Shown one piece after another: positions 36,020 through 49,673 of a stretch of 64,000 nucleotides of DNA. Each line of letters begins with the position of its first letter. Within the stretch, counting starts at the first letter, position 1. Source of the stretch: Fratercula arctica (Eukaryota > Chordata > Aves > Charadriiformes > Alcidae); the NCBI GenBank assembly GCA_947846985.1, contig CANTUZ010000001.1, positions 111,431,757 to 111,495,756 of the forward strand, read 5' to 3'. Under the pieces are notes generated by a model. The model was not told the DNA's origin and did not search any database. It saw nothing but the letters and a program-made list of their open reading frames with translations. The translations under genes were made by a program, and so were the position numbers.

Positions 36020-36320
36020 TCTTATAATACTGGGGTATTTTCCACACGTGAAGCTTTGTAATGCCGATGAGACTAGTAATATACACTGTTTGCAGAGAGA
36101 TCCTTTTCCCAGGTAAAATAATCTAATTTTTATCGCTAATTGCGAGGCTCATGGTGAACAGCGTGAAATTACCCATCAATATCCAGTTTCCCTCCCACAC
36201 GATTTATTTTAGTGCTACCGTGCTACAGTTTTATTAGCATAATTCTCATAATACTGGACACATCATTGTCACAACATTTTAAATCTGCATTAAACAAACA
36301 CACAAAATGCCTGTTGATGC
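36020..36320. promoter_or_regulatory. Candidate conserved enhancer-like stretch
   Basis: This block is rich in homeobox-type TAAT/ATTA cores (for example TATCGCTAATTGCGAGG near 36131, CCCATCAATATCC near 36171, TTTTATTAGCATAATTC near 36229) and keeps isolated CpGs (CACACGTG, GCCGATG, TACCGTG) in otherwise CpG-poor DNA. No repeat similarity was seen. Such features are common in vertebrate conserved non-coding elements, but conservation cannot be judged from one sequence. Confidence 0.25.
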
Positions 36321-36751
36321 CAAGCACAATAGAGCCATTAATTTAGTTCTAAGATACAAACTCAAAAAGATAAAACAAGTACCTAAGAAAATAATGAGAG
36401 ATTTCTGAGGAGGGATTTGTGTTTATTTTCTGCTGTACCCGTAACAGGGACGAGGTGTGAAGGTCTTCACAGGGTGAAGATATCATACAATATCTAGAAT
36501 AAGCGGGTGGAAATTCTGAAGCCTTTGGAATATTTAATTGTATTTTTGATTTTGTAAGGCAAAAGCAATCCCATGACAAAATGTCAACTGTGAGATATGA
36601 TATGAAGAAATGTGACATGGCAAAAGGGACATGGCTGCTGAGGATTACGGCACACCGAGGAGTGTCCTGTTTGACTTAACTGCTTTTAGTCAGAAATAAG
36701 TTTGTGTAAAATGTCCATGAATTCATAACTTGTAAAGATAAAATTGGAGGG

Positions 36752-36812
36752 AAAATAAAATAAAATAAAATAAAATAAAATAAAATAAAATAAAATAAAA
36801 TAAAATAAAAAA
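36752..36812. repeat. (AAAAT)n pentanucleotide microsatellite
   Basis: About twelve uninterrupted AAAAT units span 60 bases. Likely length-polymorphic. Confidence 0.95.
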
Positions 36813-37599
36813 GCCAGTTGCTTCTTTAGGGGAGCAGTCTGTGAATGCTTTCCAGTGGTATGTTTCATATTCAGTATAGTGCTATGAAGCAGCTGATCCT
36901 AGAACCTGGCAGGCAATAGAAGTTATTCTCTTCTCTATTCAGTTTAAAGAAAAAAAAAAATCCTCTCTATAAACGCTGCTGCTCATTATCATGAGGATGA
37001 TAGCTATTTTAAAAACAAACAGTAGGAAACACGGACATCTTACAAGTTTATTTAAAATACTCAAAATGTAAAGTATTAAAGAAATCTCAGTGAGCACCAC
37101 TAAAGTTAAAAAAAAAAAAATAATAAATTTCAGAGCCAATCTTTTTTTTTTTTTTTTAACCCTTCAATTGTGGGAAAAATTTTAGAAAATATGAATGCAC
37201 CTGAAGCACCTTCATTTATGAGAACCATCTCATTCGTGGAATTAAACAAGGAATCCATGGGAGGGCCCCCCACATTTGTGGTGACACAGTATATTATGAA
37301 AGCATAAATTGATTTAGGAAGTCCATGTTTTCACTTAGGTAACGAGTATATTAGCTTTTTCCTAAGCATGCAGCGTATAGGAAAGCACAACAGCAATAAA
37401 AGAAAGCGAAAGAAATCCATCATGGTGGTTGTAAGTCATGCAAGAGTAAAGCCTGATGGATGTGAGAGAGTCTTTTTGCAATGACCCTTCTTTAGACCTA
37501 CTGCTACCTTTACTGATGTGAGTAATTGTCCTAAGATAAACGATTGTCACTGATAAGACGGAATGAATAGACAAACAACTACCTGATTGAAATTTGCTC

Positions 37600-37632
<33 letters not shown>

Positions 37633-37641
37633 TGTGTGTGG
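37600..37641. repeat. Poly(T)20 joined to (GT)10 microsatellite
   Basis: Twenty T residues run directly into about ten GT units. A short GATT/GACT tetranucleotide-like repeat follows at about 37652-37683. On the minus strand the GT tract becomes Thr-His repeats in an open frame, which is not a gene. Confidence 0.95.
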
Positions 37642-39757
37642 TACTGTTTAATCACTGATTGATTGACTGATTGACTGACTGACCAATTCGAAAGCAGGGT
37701 CAGCTTCTGTCTTTGCTTTTCTGACAATGGGGGCTCAACCATAGCTGGAGGCATTTGAGATCATCTGACCTATATTAAAATTTGAGAGTCTTGTGTTCCT
37801 GATTCTCGTAATAATGAGCTAGCTAGATACAAACAATGCTCATTTTCTGTACAGGTAGATACACTCCACCCTCATTATAAAAGTATTTTCAAAAGCCAAG
37901 GATATTGAATGTTATAACAGTAATGTCAGCTCTCATGATTTAATCATGAGGCACATGAGTTTTTCGTTTAAATTTGATGTTCTTATGATCTCAATATTTT
38001 TCATGCAAATCTTGTTATTTCTGCATCCTTTCACACTCTAGCTTAAATTGCTTGTCAATTGCATTGCTCTCCTTGAGTGCAGTGCTTCTGAGATTCACCA
38101 GTATGATTTTACACATCTATTTATAACTATTACTTTAGCATTTTATCTCTTAAAGAAGATGTTATACATCATCCAGAATCTCTTCACTCAGCCAGATGAG
38201 TTGGAAGCAATATTTCATTTTCATTTTGCAGAAGACGAATGCAGAAACAGTTTAATTATCAATATTTAAATTAGCCCAACGGTAAAGCTGCTCAGACGAG
38301 AGCAAAAGGACAACAGAGCAAACAGAAGCGAGATACAACATACAGGAAGTTAATTACAGTCTTGTGTTTCAAATATGCCTCATAAGAAGGAGAGGAAAAG
38401 GTATTTTATCTTTACTACACCTCAAAGCAGGAGTGTCTCTGGGGCTTAAATTAGCTGCAGCTTCTCTAACTCTTACTTTTGGAAATTCTCTCTGCCTGCA
38501 CACCCATCCCACTAGCAGTTGGATTTTACTGCCTTAACCCTGAAATACCACAGTCTTTAATTTCTGCGAGACTAAGACCGTGGCCCATATAATGGCAATG
38601 TTTTTGCTTCTCTATGCAAGAATTCATTATAGGACTCTAAGAATCTGCACACGTGTGCTAGACTCAGGCTGAGTCTAGCTGAAAATCATGAAACCCAGGA
38701 TGGCCCCAAGGACTCTTACTGCTGGGAAAGACTGGCAGGGCTGAGGATGCCAAGATCAAGATCGACTTGAGGTTTATGCGTCACGGAACTGTGCAGTGAA
38801 AGACTACCAGAACAACTGAGTGGGAACATTTGATAATTTAAAGCACAAATTATCTATGTATCATGTGTTTCACTGTTCAAGTACAGAGTGAAATTTATAA
38901 GTTTCCATGGCTTTGCTACTTCTTACTCTTATAACCTAAGGAAAAGAAATACGTATGATCTTGCCCTCTCTCTGACAATTTGTCGGTTCTTTCTAAAAAC
39001 AAAACAAAACAACAAAAAAAAAACAAAAAAAAAAACTTGGTCAAGATCAACCAAACACGCAGAAGAGTAGAGACACTGATGGTCTACAGATTAGACACAT
39101 AGATTAAGACACAAGGCTGCAGTATCCCCTCAACACTCAGCTGCCTGTTTGGTCTGTCACTCAGCAAATGTGTAGTTTGGTGCCATCTGCAACACATGCT
39201 GTTTCTTGCCCTGTCTTTAGTTCGAAAACACAGGAGGAATCACAAAATACTCTGTGGATTCAGGGTTGCAGAAGTCAGGGATCAGAGAGACAATGGCATA
39301 TGAGACGCACGCAAGGGCTGAAATTACTGTTGTCAGAGCACATAAGACATGGATCCACAAAAAAAACCCCGTGATGATTCTGTATCTTCCCCACTCATAG
39401 AATATCATCTTATAAAATAGCAGCAACTCACACTTTGCCTAGTGTGCCATTCTGAGTGGTTTCCACATCATGTGCTGTCACACCATAGCAATCCTTCCTA
39501 TCACTTCTGGATAGAAGAAGGTTCTTTGTATTGCTACCTATTTGGAAAAAAAATCAGATTAAAAAACCCTGCTACCTCATTTTCCCTTATAGGAAACATT
39601 AAGAATAAGCAAACACAGGTTGTGTACCTTTTCATAATTTGAGAGGAGAACTACCCTCTTGTGCAACTAGTGCAGTTCTAAGTAAAATCATATGACTGTA
39701 TAAAATCATCAGCACAACTCTAAATTAACAAAAAAAATCCTGCTAAAAGAGAAGTTT

Positions 39758-39797
39758 TGTGTATATATATAAACACACATACACACACACACATATG
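39758..39797. repeat. (TA)n/(CA)n microsatellite, imperfect
   Basis: TA dinucleotides pass into CA dinucleotides with two interruptions. Simple repeat. Confidence 0.8.
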
Positions 39798-40319
39798 CCT
39801 ACAGTGAATCATCCTCTTTCATATAGCAAAGATTTTTTTTATTAAAAATGCTCTAAATGAATAAAATCGTCGATGAAAAAGTGGGCAGAGCAAAAATAAA
39901 TAGCAGTAAATTTGCTGAGAATCAGTCAGAGATAAAATATGACTTATTTACACAGAATCATTATTCCATAGACTCTTTTTAGGCTTGTCTAAGCGCATTC
40001 TTCGTACAGATAGAGAGAAAGAAAAAAAAATAAAATACTAAATCAAAGCACATATCACTAACCTTGTTTGGAGGTGGGGGAGATTTGGGATTAAGTTTTC
40101 CCACTGGATAAGACTAGCAAGAGTAATCCGTTAACCATGTGATATTTCTATTACACCTCTTTACTTGAGTACATCTGCAAAAATCTGTGCCTTTCATTGA
40201 AGTTCTGGAAATAATGAAGTTTAGGAATTACAAACCTAAAAGCAGCCAGAGATCTACTCAATTTGTGCCAAAGGAAAAGTCATGAAGTCTGAACACATTA
40301 ATTTATTTTGAATGATCCA

Positions 40320-40900
40320 CAAAAATTATGTTTGGAATAAAGACACCAACTGTCCTCCCCCACCCTCAAATGACTGCTTGCACACAAGGCGTCTCAGGGC
40401 TTCTCGGATGTGTAGGCAGAACTGATTTTTACTGCTCTGAAAGGTGTGTGTATCCAGGGAGTCCATCTCGGGCTTGGGACAGGACTATTCCACCACAAGA
40501 AGTGAAGACTTAGGGGAAAAGAGCAGAAGGGCACCAAAAATCAGGAGAAAGCCCTCCAGAGTGTCAGGTGCTTTGCTCCTTCCATCACTGGAGCTACGTT
40601 GGGGTAAGAAGGGTGATGGCCTCGTCTCTCCTTTCCTAAGCCCCGGTCCTTTTGTCAATGCCAGCTGTGCTAGGAGCCAGGGCGTTGCTGTCCCAGACTG
40701 TGTGAATGACACCTTTGCTGAGGCAAAGGGATGTCCCGTGCTGCCCCCAGGATGCATAGCTCTCCCCAGGCTCCACTGGAGGAGAAAGGGAGATGAAAAC
40801 AGGGCTGCCTTCACCATCCAGGAAAGAAATAGGACAAAAGCAGAGCAATGTAGCGTGACAGAAGAGGGGGTGCCTGCTCAGTGAGCTAGGACAATGGCTT
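40320..40900. other. GC-richer stretch open on both strands, unassigned
   Basis: A 146-codon frame on the plus strand (40444-40884, opening on GTG) and a 110-codon frame on the minus strand (40485-40817) overlap here. GC is visibly higher than in the surroundings. The products have no recognisable domain, signal peptide or membrane segment, and no splice-site pair fits convincingly. It may be part of a non-coding transcript, an old unrecognised repeat, or simply low in stop codons because of composition. Confidence 0.25.
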
Positions 40901-43900
40901 GTAGAGATCTGTCAGAAATATCATAAGGAAAAGTATAGAGTTATTACCGTTTCTATAACCCCTAGGATCCTCCAGTGGCAGAACATTTTCAATGATTGTT
41001 TCTGTTTGGTGGAATCAATTATCCCCTGATAGATTCTCCTTCCAAGCTTAAGATTACATTTAAAAACTCATCTGTTTTCTGAATTCTTATTGGGATATTT
41101 TGAACTGTAGATTTTTTTTGGGTGAGCATTCCGTTTATGAATCTCTTTATATTTCAAAGTAGTTGCCAAACCTATTTATGTGTCTGCATGTTATAAACTG
41201 TTCTACATGCAGTATACAATTTAACTTGGATATCTGATTTATTAAGAATGATCTGATATGCTATCAAAGTGAAAAGCAGAAAGACAAATCTAAGAAAAAT
41301 GAAGCTCGTTAATGTTTATGTATTTTTAAAATCACATGTGTGCCTTGGAAGCTTGATTTATTATTTCAATAGAAATTCAGACATGCTGGAAACAGTATTA
41401 TTATTAATTTAATTCCAGACAACAAAGTGAAAATGAGAAAAAAAAAAAGGCAATAAAGGATAAAATTGCCCTATTTATCTATTTGTTGTTGAATCGAGCA
41501 GTCTTATATGTAACTGATATTATATGTACATAACACAATTCCTTCTGAAGGATTCTTAAATGCTTCATAAAATATGACTAAATCTTGAATGACATACTAA
41601 TGCCTTCCTTACTCAAGCAAATCACTTTGAAAGTTGGTGGGCATTTGTCTGGTTAATTAGAAAAAACAGCTGATCAGGACCTTATTCTGGATAAGGACAT
41701 TAGAATTGGTCTATTTGCATAAAAACATGGTTCACAGGACACACTCCATCCCAGCAGTGCCTGTCCTTGTCAAAGAGCTCTATCTGAGAGGCAGTTTGGA
41801 GCCCAGGTGCACATTGCAATTACGGACAAAACCGTCCCCCCCATCTTCAGACAAAAAGATGGTTGATCGCCTTTCTCAGCTCTGCACCTTGGTCTTCTCA
41901 TCTATGGCTCTGCTAGCTCACAGAGAATAACAAGAGGTACATTTGTGTAAGTCTGCTTTTGAAGACCATCTTGAAGCAAGAGTGGATGTAAGCTGAAGTG
42001 TTCAGACAGCCTATAGGCATCAGCTGCAGGGAATATATTATGTGGCACCCTGAATCCATAATTAATGTTGTATGTGCATTTATTTTACAGCTGCCAATTT
42101 TGTGCAGAGACCCAGGTACTTTTGAGTATAGATAATGTAGAAGGGAAAGATAAATATGAAGATGGAAAGCAGGCTTGGGGGTTACAATGGGTTGCTGAAG
42201 ACATTGTTGGGCCTTAATTTTTCCAGTTTTGTTGATGAAATTGTCCCCTATGCCACCTGAGCTCATTTTTTCTATAATGTATTATTAGGAAGCCTTTGGT
42301 GAGTTTCAGAAAGATATGTCCTAGTTGCAATCTTCTGCATAGTTACCAGCATTGTACCAATTCTGCTTTCAGGTCTTACTCCCACCAGTATTTTCATAAC
42401 ATTATCTCTTCCCAAAAAACCCCATCCATCTTAGAGGACTACAGCCTGCACTCATGCTCCTCTGAGGAGCCTCTGCCCTCATGCAGGCTGCATTGATGTG
42501 GGCAAGCTCATTCATATATGGGCAAACTGCCCCATATTGTGCAAACTCTAGGAAGTACCACTGCATCTTGCTCAGTAGGACCATGCTCCACCATCATGGG
42601 TCTCAGGTGCTACTGCAACACACACATATGGTGCAATACAAGGCGCAGTTAGCATTTTAAAAATTAAATTTTTGTTGCTTGAAGTTTAACAAAAAAATCT
42701 GTAGTCACAGGATTTAGAAATCATCTTCCTTTGCAAACATTTTTTGTTAGATAACATTTCTCCACGTTAGTATTTAGCTGTGGGTGGCAGATTATTTGCA
42801 AAAAGCAAACAGAAAAGGGAAGAAATTACAACTAAAGCAAATCATTTCATATAACTTATCTCTTCAATAGCACACTGTTTTTCTTTCTCATACTTCTCTA
42901 TCTTATAGAAGCCCTTCCACAGTCCATACTGGAGAACGTTACAGCATAACAAAATCATTGCAACACCTTATTAGGGGACAGGGGGTTTTGTTTGCTTTTT
43001 AAATCTGGGATTTGAATCGGAAGATAAATTCCCGGGTTATCCAGTTTCCATAAGTGAATTACGCTTGGTAAAATTCCTAGAAACCAATGGAAGTTTTAAA
43101 TTTGAGAACGAAACCAATATTACAGGAAAAGTCAAGGACTTATTTTTAGCAACCTTAAGCACTTGCAAACTGAGAACACATCTGAAAAACATCAGGCCCC
43201 AGGAAATCCAGAAAACCCCACACTTACATGGCCCAGCTACTTCACTCTGCTAATTAGCGTGCTGTTTTTCAAGAATACTTCCTATTTTGAACACTAATTT
43301 GCTCTTATTTATGCATCTATAGTTGATTATGTGCTATGTCCATTATACAGTACTTCATCTCAAAATAATAAATGGCATTGATGACACTTTCGTTAGCAAA
43401 CGTCTGGTGAAGGAAAAATAATAATTCTTTTCATGCAACAAAGCACAGTAACGTTTCTGACAAACATTTCATTTAAAAATAAGTGTTCGAAAAGCCAAAT
43501 AAATCAATATTCCAAGGATATCAAAAAAGACAGAAAATGTTCTTGCCATTTGAATTTAACATTGTCTCTGCTGCCTAAGCTACTGAGCCTCTCAGCTCCC
43601 AGGACAGGTGCCCTCACTACTCACTGGCTCCTCTTCAGTGCTCGGGACCAAATTGCACCTAAAGGATCTGACAGTACAGCTGTTTGCCAATTATAAGACA
43701 CTCTGACACATCTCAAGATGAGATGAAAATCTTCTGGTCTGCTTCACTAAGGGATTTATTATTTCCCAGGCCTTTCCTCTATAGCATAATGAGAATAAAA
43801 GCTTCTGAGATTCACAGATCTTACCTAAGGTACAATAAGCATAGACAACCGCATCTCTTTCTTCGAGAAAGAACCCAAAGATTTTACAAAAGGCAAAGGA

Positions 43901-46900
43901 AAAGGAGCTAACATTAGACAAAGGAAGCTATTTTCCTTGATAAAAAAAATTTAAAAAATTCTGAATTTGAGACTACAAGAGATTTCAGACTTGAAAAATA
44001 CATACATCTGTGCTGAGACATGGACCTTTAAGGTGCTTCATTATTGGCACTTAAAGCTACTTTCAAGAAACACCTGGGCTTGAGTAAGGAGTGTGATCAG
44101 ACAATGTCAGCAGGGGTGGGCAGATTTAGAGAAGAGTGTTACACATTCAAAGGACATTTTAAAGATGAAAACTGCATTGTCAGCAAACCATTTACAATAA
44201 CTTAAGTACCCCAAAGTACATTATCTTTAATGCTAGAGCTCTTCTATAGGTGATTCAATACTCCTCCAGTCTGATTCCTTTCAGAAAGATAAGGTTTCTG
44301 TTCTTTAATTGTCATAATTTTATTAGCATCTTTAACATCCATTCATGATTCCAAATATGCTTTTCTACATGTTCTTCTTTTTCTTACAGTATTTTTACAA
44401 ATGCTTATAGCAACAGATGCTAAAAATCACAATTTTCTCCTACATAATAGCACAATTCCCAGGATGCAGTCATTTGTCTCATGCATTAAAATCTGAGGAT
44501 AAGAAAGTGTTCAGCGGTCACCACATTGTTTATGTTCCCATTTGAATTACTGTTTTGAAAGCCAGAGCTTTCTACAGTGTTACTGAGACTGTGAAGTAGT
44601 TGCCAAAACTCAAAGAAGCTGTAAGCTCTTCTATTTTCTGCGTAACCAAAAATACTTGATAAACCATTTATGCCTATATGTCTGTCATTATGCCCAGGAA
44701 GAACTTGCAAGGATCTAATTAATAACACTGTTTCCAGACAGTGACGCTTAAGCAGAGATTAAAATTGCTTAAAGATGAGTATGAACACTATTTCACACAT
44801 GGGGGAAAAACTTATTTGATGAATTGGTTTGCATAAGACTTCTCAAAGAGAAGGAAAGAACAAAATTATCTGATTCATATCCCAGTTATTTTTATATTAC
44901 TATCATATTCTTGCCTATAAATATATCTATACATGTGTATTACACACACAAATACACACATATCTATAAGGATCATTTAAGTTAAAAAAATGTGTTCCAG
45001 AAAAATACTGTTCCTAAAGGAACTAATATTCATGTATGTATCTTGTGCATCAAACTGTGGGAATAACAAGTGCTATTTTGGCATCTAAATATAAAGTGAA
45101 ATGCAGTCATTTGAGCACGTAACATGCTCCCCACACTCCCCTTCCTGTCAGCCCTGGCTTCCCGTCATGCACCGTATATTTGGAATTTGTTTTCAAATAC
45201 AGGTACAGTGAAAAGAGCAGGAAAAGGCACAGCCTAAAGTTACCTTTTCCAAGTTGGAAAACTGAAGGGCATCTTCAGGACAGTGATAAATTCCTCCAGA
45301 AGGTAGGAGGATAGAGCATGTGGTGTTTTACACACAAACACCTATTTCTGCAAGCATATGGAATGACAGAGGAGACAGTTTAGTCATATTGGAATGACCA
45401 TATTGGTAGCAGGAATCACCTATTCATTATTTGCATGCTTTATATGATGTTAGAAGAGTAGCAGTCTTCTGTGTATCCCATGTTGTTGCAAAAAGCTTAA
45501 AGAAAACAAACCAAACGTTTTGGGACCTTCTCCAATCCAACCAGAAGACAGGGATGGGCACAGTTTGTGCAAAGCTCTGACCTAATCCAAGAATCTTTGC
45601 ATTTGGAAAGAATTCAAATATTTAAGAAAGACAAAAGCAAAACAGAAAATAATAATAATTAAAAAAAATATCCTGAGCTGTTCCAGAGAATGGATTTAAT
45701 TTACCATCTACGCGATTGCTGAACTGATGCATCCTTTATTCTCACATAAATGTTTGTTTGCCCATAGCTTCCAAACACTACTTCATTTATTGAGTCAATT
45801 CGTCAACTTGGGTCAGGTTCAGATATAAATCTGTGTCCTATATCCACACTGCTAATATGCTTAAAAAAGTAATGAATGTTGCACTTCCAGGTAAGTATAA
45901 TGAATACCAAACCTCGCAAAACAGCTGGATGTGTGTGTACTTGATGAGAAAAAACAATGCTCTGGAACACAATAATCTTTCCTGTTGGTAAGTTATTCCA
46001 CAAGTCTACCTCATTTTGAGTTGTATTTATATTTCAGTATCTTCTCATGTGTAATGCACAAAAACTTGAATTCCAGATGGACATCTAAATCATCTGATAT
46101 TTTTAAGTCATAATTTTGCATTTCTTAAACAAACTGTTCCTCATTATGAATCTTTTTACAACATTACTCAGAGCCTTGCAATATACTCCAGGCCATATTT
46201 TCTAAACTTAGAATTTAAGTTGATCTCACATAACATCCCTGTAAAACTTAGCAAACAAAATGAATTTGTGCACAAATAATTACCTTTTTTTTTTGTAAAT
46301 ACAAATGCATATTTTGTACACATAGAAAAACCATTTGTCTGCATCTTGCAGGGGAATTTTCATATACCAAGTTAAAAATTTACTAATTTACTTAATGACA
46401 GCCTGTTCTTCAGTGAATGAATCATAACCTCTGTTATTCCTGCCCATTAAAAGGAGCCAGTATTTCTTGAAGGCAGGCATGAAGCAGGAACTGGCATAAC
46501 TCAATGTAGTAACGTATTTGCAACATTATATTGCAACCGTTAGGTTTCTGCCCTTTGTGCCCATCACAAAGCTTTCTGATTTAGGGCTCAAGCCTAGGAC
46601 TACATGCTACTGTATCTAATTCAAGCACCCTCTTCCCAGATTGAGCAGACACCCAGACCCTGGCAGCACCAATTAGAAATCCATCAGAATAATGCTGCTG
46701 CAGCGCAGTATCACAGTACTTGCAAGATGAACAGCAGGCACTTAAGGGCAGGTCTGCCTATAGTCTTTTGTCTAGTTTTAACAAAACAGTTTGATGCAGT
46801 GGGATGTTGAGCTGGAGGAATCATGACTTTCAAATGCAAGTGTTCTGCCTTAAGAAGAGAAAGCAGGGAAATGGGGGGCAGAGAGGGGGGGTGTGGGAAA

Positions 46901-47747
46901 TCTACCTCCTGCTAAGCAAAATAGGCCTTTGAGAACCATCTGCAACATGTAGTCTGAAGTTCTGGTTTTTGTGTTCCCAATACGACACGAGAGAGGTTCA
47001 GACTGTCCCAAAGTCTGCCGCTTCTGCTGTCATCAGAACAACACATTAAAGAGTTTTGCTCTCTGTGAAGGAGGAGTTCATTTTTGTCCCTATGGATCTT
47101 CAACCCCTTTGCACTCCGATAGCATATCTAGTGAACTGGAAACTATACCAGTTTCAACAGAAGCTGCAGAGCAAGACTGAGCAAGAAGGAATGTTTGCAG
47201 CCATCAGGGAATTAGAGAGAAAGCTAACTACTACACTGGGCTCAGACTTAAGTTTTAACTAAAAATATCAGAGATAAATTATGTTTTTGGGCCTTGAGAA
47301 CACACATAGAACACCAAAGGACAACATAAAAAACCACATCATTCTTTTTCTCCTATTTTGTTTAAAATGGAGAAACACGGAAGTCCTGATGTAGCATTTG
47401 CTCCTTGCCCTGAGTCATAAATCATTTGGATCTTAGACTGAAACAATACCTTTGCTACTCTTTGGAGCAAATTTTTTTTCACAAACTGGTGCCTTGTGGT
47501 TTGCTTCATGCATCTCTAGAATGCAAAATTATCCAAGTCTTTACTTCATTCAGAATTACTTTCCCAATCTTTTATTTTAACATTCTCTTCTAACACATGC
47601 TTCCTTTGTCTTTCAGTTAAATGCATCCCTTCCTAACAGGAACACACAGAAAAAACACAAGAACAATCAACTATAAAAATACTGTCAGGACCTGAAACTC
47701 ATTGTTCACTTTGCTCCCGTCTCTTTATTATTCCTCTCTCACATAAT
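40901..47747. other. Unique AT-rich DNA, no gene seen
   Basis: Short overlapping open frames on both strands, none with domain-like composition. Simple TA/CA-rich tracts occur around 44930-44965. No CR1 or LTR was recognised. Confidence 0.5.
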
Positions 47748-47812
47748 TTAAAGCTCCTTGGGACCAGATCAGACACTTATTCTGTGTTCTTACACTGGTT
47801 GGCACAATTGGT
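47748..47812 (+). repeat. Possible ancient LINE/SINE 3'-tail remnant
   Basis: TAAAGCTCCTTGGGACCAGA is followed by a TTATTCTGTGTTCTTACA-like block and GGCACAATTGG. This order matches the conserved 3' tail shared by old amniote LINE/SINE families. Short and diverged; recognised from memory only. Confidence 0.35.
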
Positions 47813-49652
47813 TTCAATTGCTGCTTCTGCGCTATTATCATCATCTACTTGCTGGAAGATCTGTAAGATCAGTCTCCGTAACAAAAGTCAAAGATCCAAC
47901 CACTAAACTTCTACATTGCAACATTTTGTATTTCCGCATCTAGAGACAGCCTATTGCCCTTATCCACTTTATGAATCCGTCATCTTTTCAGGTATAGGAC
48001 ACAAAATCAATGTCACTGCCGCCTTGGTCTTCTGACATAACAGCACACAGAAATTATTTCTTCTCCTGATATCCTTATATCCACAGCTGCTGAAGGATCT
48101 GGATAGGCCTCAGAGAAAGCACACCATGCATTTATGCCCTGAAATTATACTAGACTGGTGTATAAATATCTGATAGAAGACTTGCATAAGTGACATAATA
48201 CACTTTTCAGAAAGGCATACACAGGCTTTTCCTCCTTTGCCGCTTAACTATCCAGCGTTTTGCTTCAAACACCAAAATAAAATACTGAATGCCCTTTTAA
48301 TTGCACAGAAGTCCACTAGCAGCAAGTGACAGCAGTAGCTGCAGAAATACAAACTGAAGTGACATTGTGGCATACAGTCTTCACTTCAGTGACTATTTTG
48401 GAAAAGGCACTCATGTGAAAACTTTGTAGTATATACCAAGGCTCTACAAAACAAAAATGAACCAGAGTCAAGTTCTCGGGCAGCAACATCTGCTGTTGAA
48501 GTCTTGTTGTGCACGTCAGGTACAATTAGGAGTTCACAATCTGTGAACTAGAATGGGAACTGCTCAATCTGATTGTGTTCGTGTCTTGTGCTGTTAAAAC
48601 CATCTATTACAGAATAGCATTAGAGAGTTTTCATACTCATGTTAAGGCTGCAGAGTATAAGGGAACTTTTCATTACATCACCTGTACCGATACAACAACA
48701 TTCACAATCTGACCATTATTCTATGATCCACAAGTTTTACCTAATTAACTATGTATATACACTGCCATAGCTGTGTCTGGAGTTTCAAGGACAAATGTTA
48801 CCATTCTTAGTTACCTTGTCTGTCTAGCTAGTCTTGTGCAAAACAGCTGCAAAACATTTTCAAAACAGAATGATATATAGCTAGCCTTGCTATATGAAAT
48901 GGTAGGATATAAAGCATTGGAACATCCAGCCCAACTTTGGTTTTTTGCTCTGGAGAACACCAACAATTTCAAAGTCAGCAACATTCTGAGTCACAACAGA
49001 AAAACTGGGCTGGAAGAGAGGGCTTATGGTGTTTATTCAGATTATAACACTGATTAGAATTCCATATTACGCATTTACATTGATTAGTTATGCACATCTA
49101 TTATAGACAACAAACTTTTTCTAATTGTTCTGAGTAGCGTGCAAGCATTTACTGACGAAATAAAACTTTAAAAGACAGTCAAGTTGGAAAATAAAGAATT
49201 ATTTTGCTGGGGCAGGAGAAAAACATGGAAGATGCCAAAGGCAGCAAGAAAAAGTGTGAGAGATACGTGATGGAGAGGGAACAGGAAAGCTATGGCAGCT
49301 GGAAAGAAGCAGGAGGAAAACAGTAAATAGGATCAGAATGAGAGGATGGTAAGGGAAGAGCAAGTACAGGAATTTCTCTCAGTATTAGGAGAGCAATGGT
49401 GAAAGAATGGGAGATTCGTGCATCTGAGCTGACCACTTCCAATCTGAAGCCTCCTTTTTTCCCCTCAGTGGCTCTAGGGGCACTGGAATCTCAAAAGCTG
49501 TGCCCAGAGGAGCTCTGGCATTAAGAAAATATCAAAATGGTCCACTGTTCCAGAGTAGGAGCCCTGCAAAACAAGCAACAACTTGGCTACAATGGTTCTG
49601 CTGACTGAGCCAGTGCACCCAAATTAAAAAAAATAAAACTTTTATTACATGT

Positions 49653-49673
49653 CAACAACAACAACAACAACAA
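49653..49673. repeat. (CAA)7 microsatellite
   Basis: Seven CAA units in a row. Simple repeat. Confidence 0.9.

Larger units (their letters stand above)
36813..40319. other. Unique AT-rich DNA with simple repeats, no gene seen
   Basis: It holds several A or T runs (about 36949, 37106, 37142), a T/GT tract at 37600-37641, an A-rich (AAAAC)-type stretch near 39000-39036 and a CA-rich tract near 39758-39797. No exon or transposon was recognised. Confidence 0.55.

Noticed and set aside
37362..37754. 130-codon minus-strand frame with His-Thr repeat and poly-Lys
   Set aside because: The repeats are translations of the GT and T tracts at 37600-37641.
43020..43253. Possible CR1 linker similarity in a 62-codon frame
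   Set aside because: Only loose resemblance (one Lys-Val-Lys-Asp-Leu-type segment); no supporting CR1 motifs up- or downstream.
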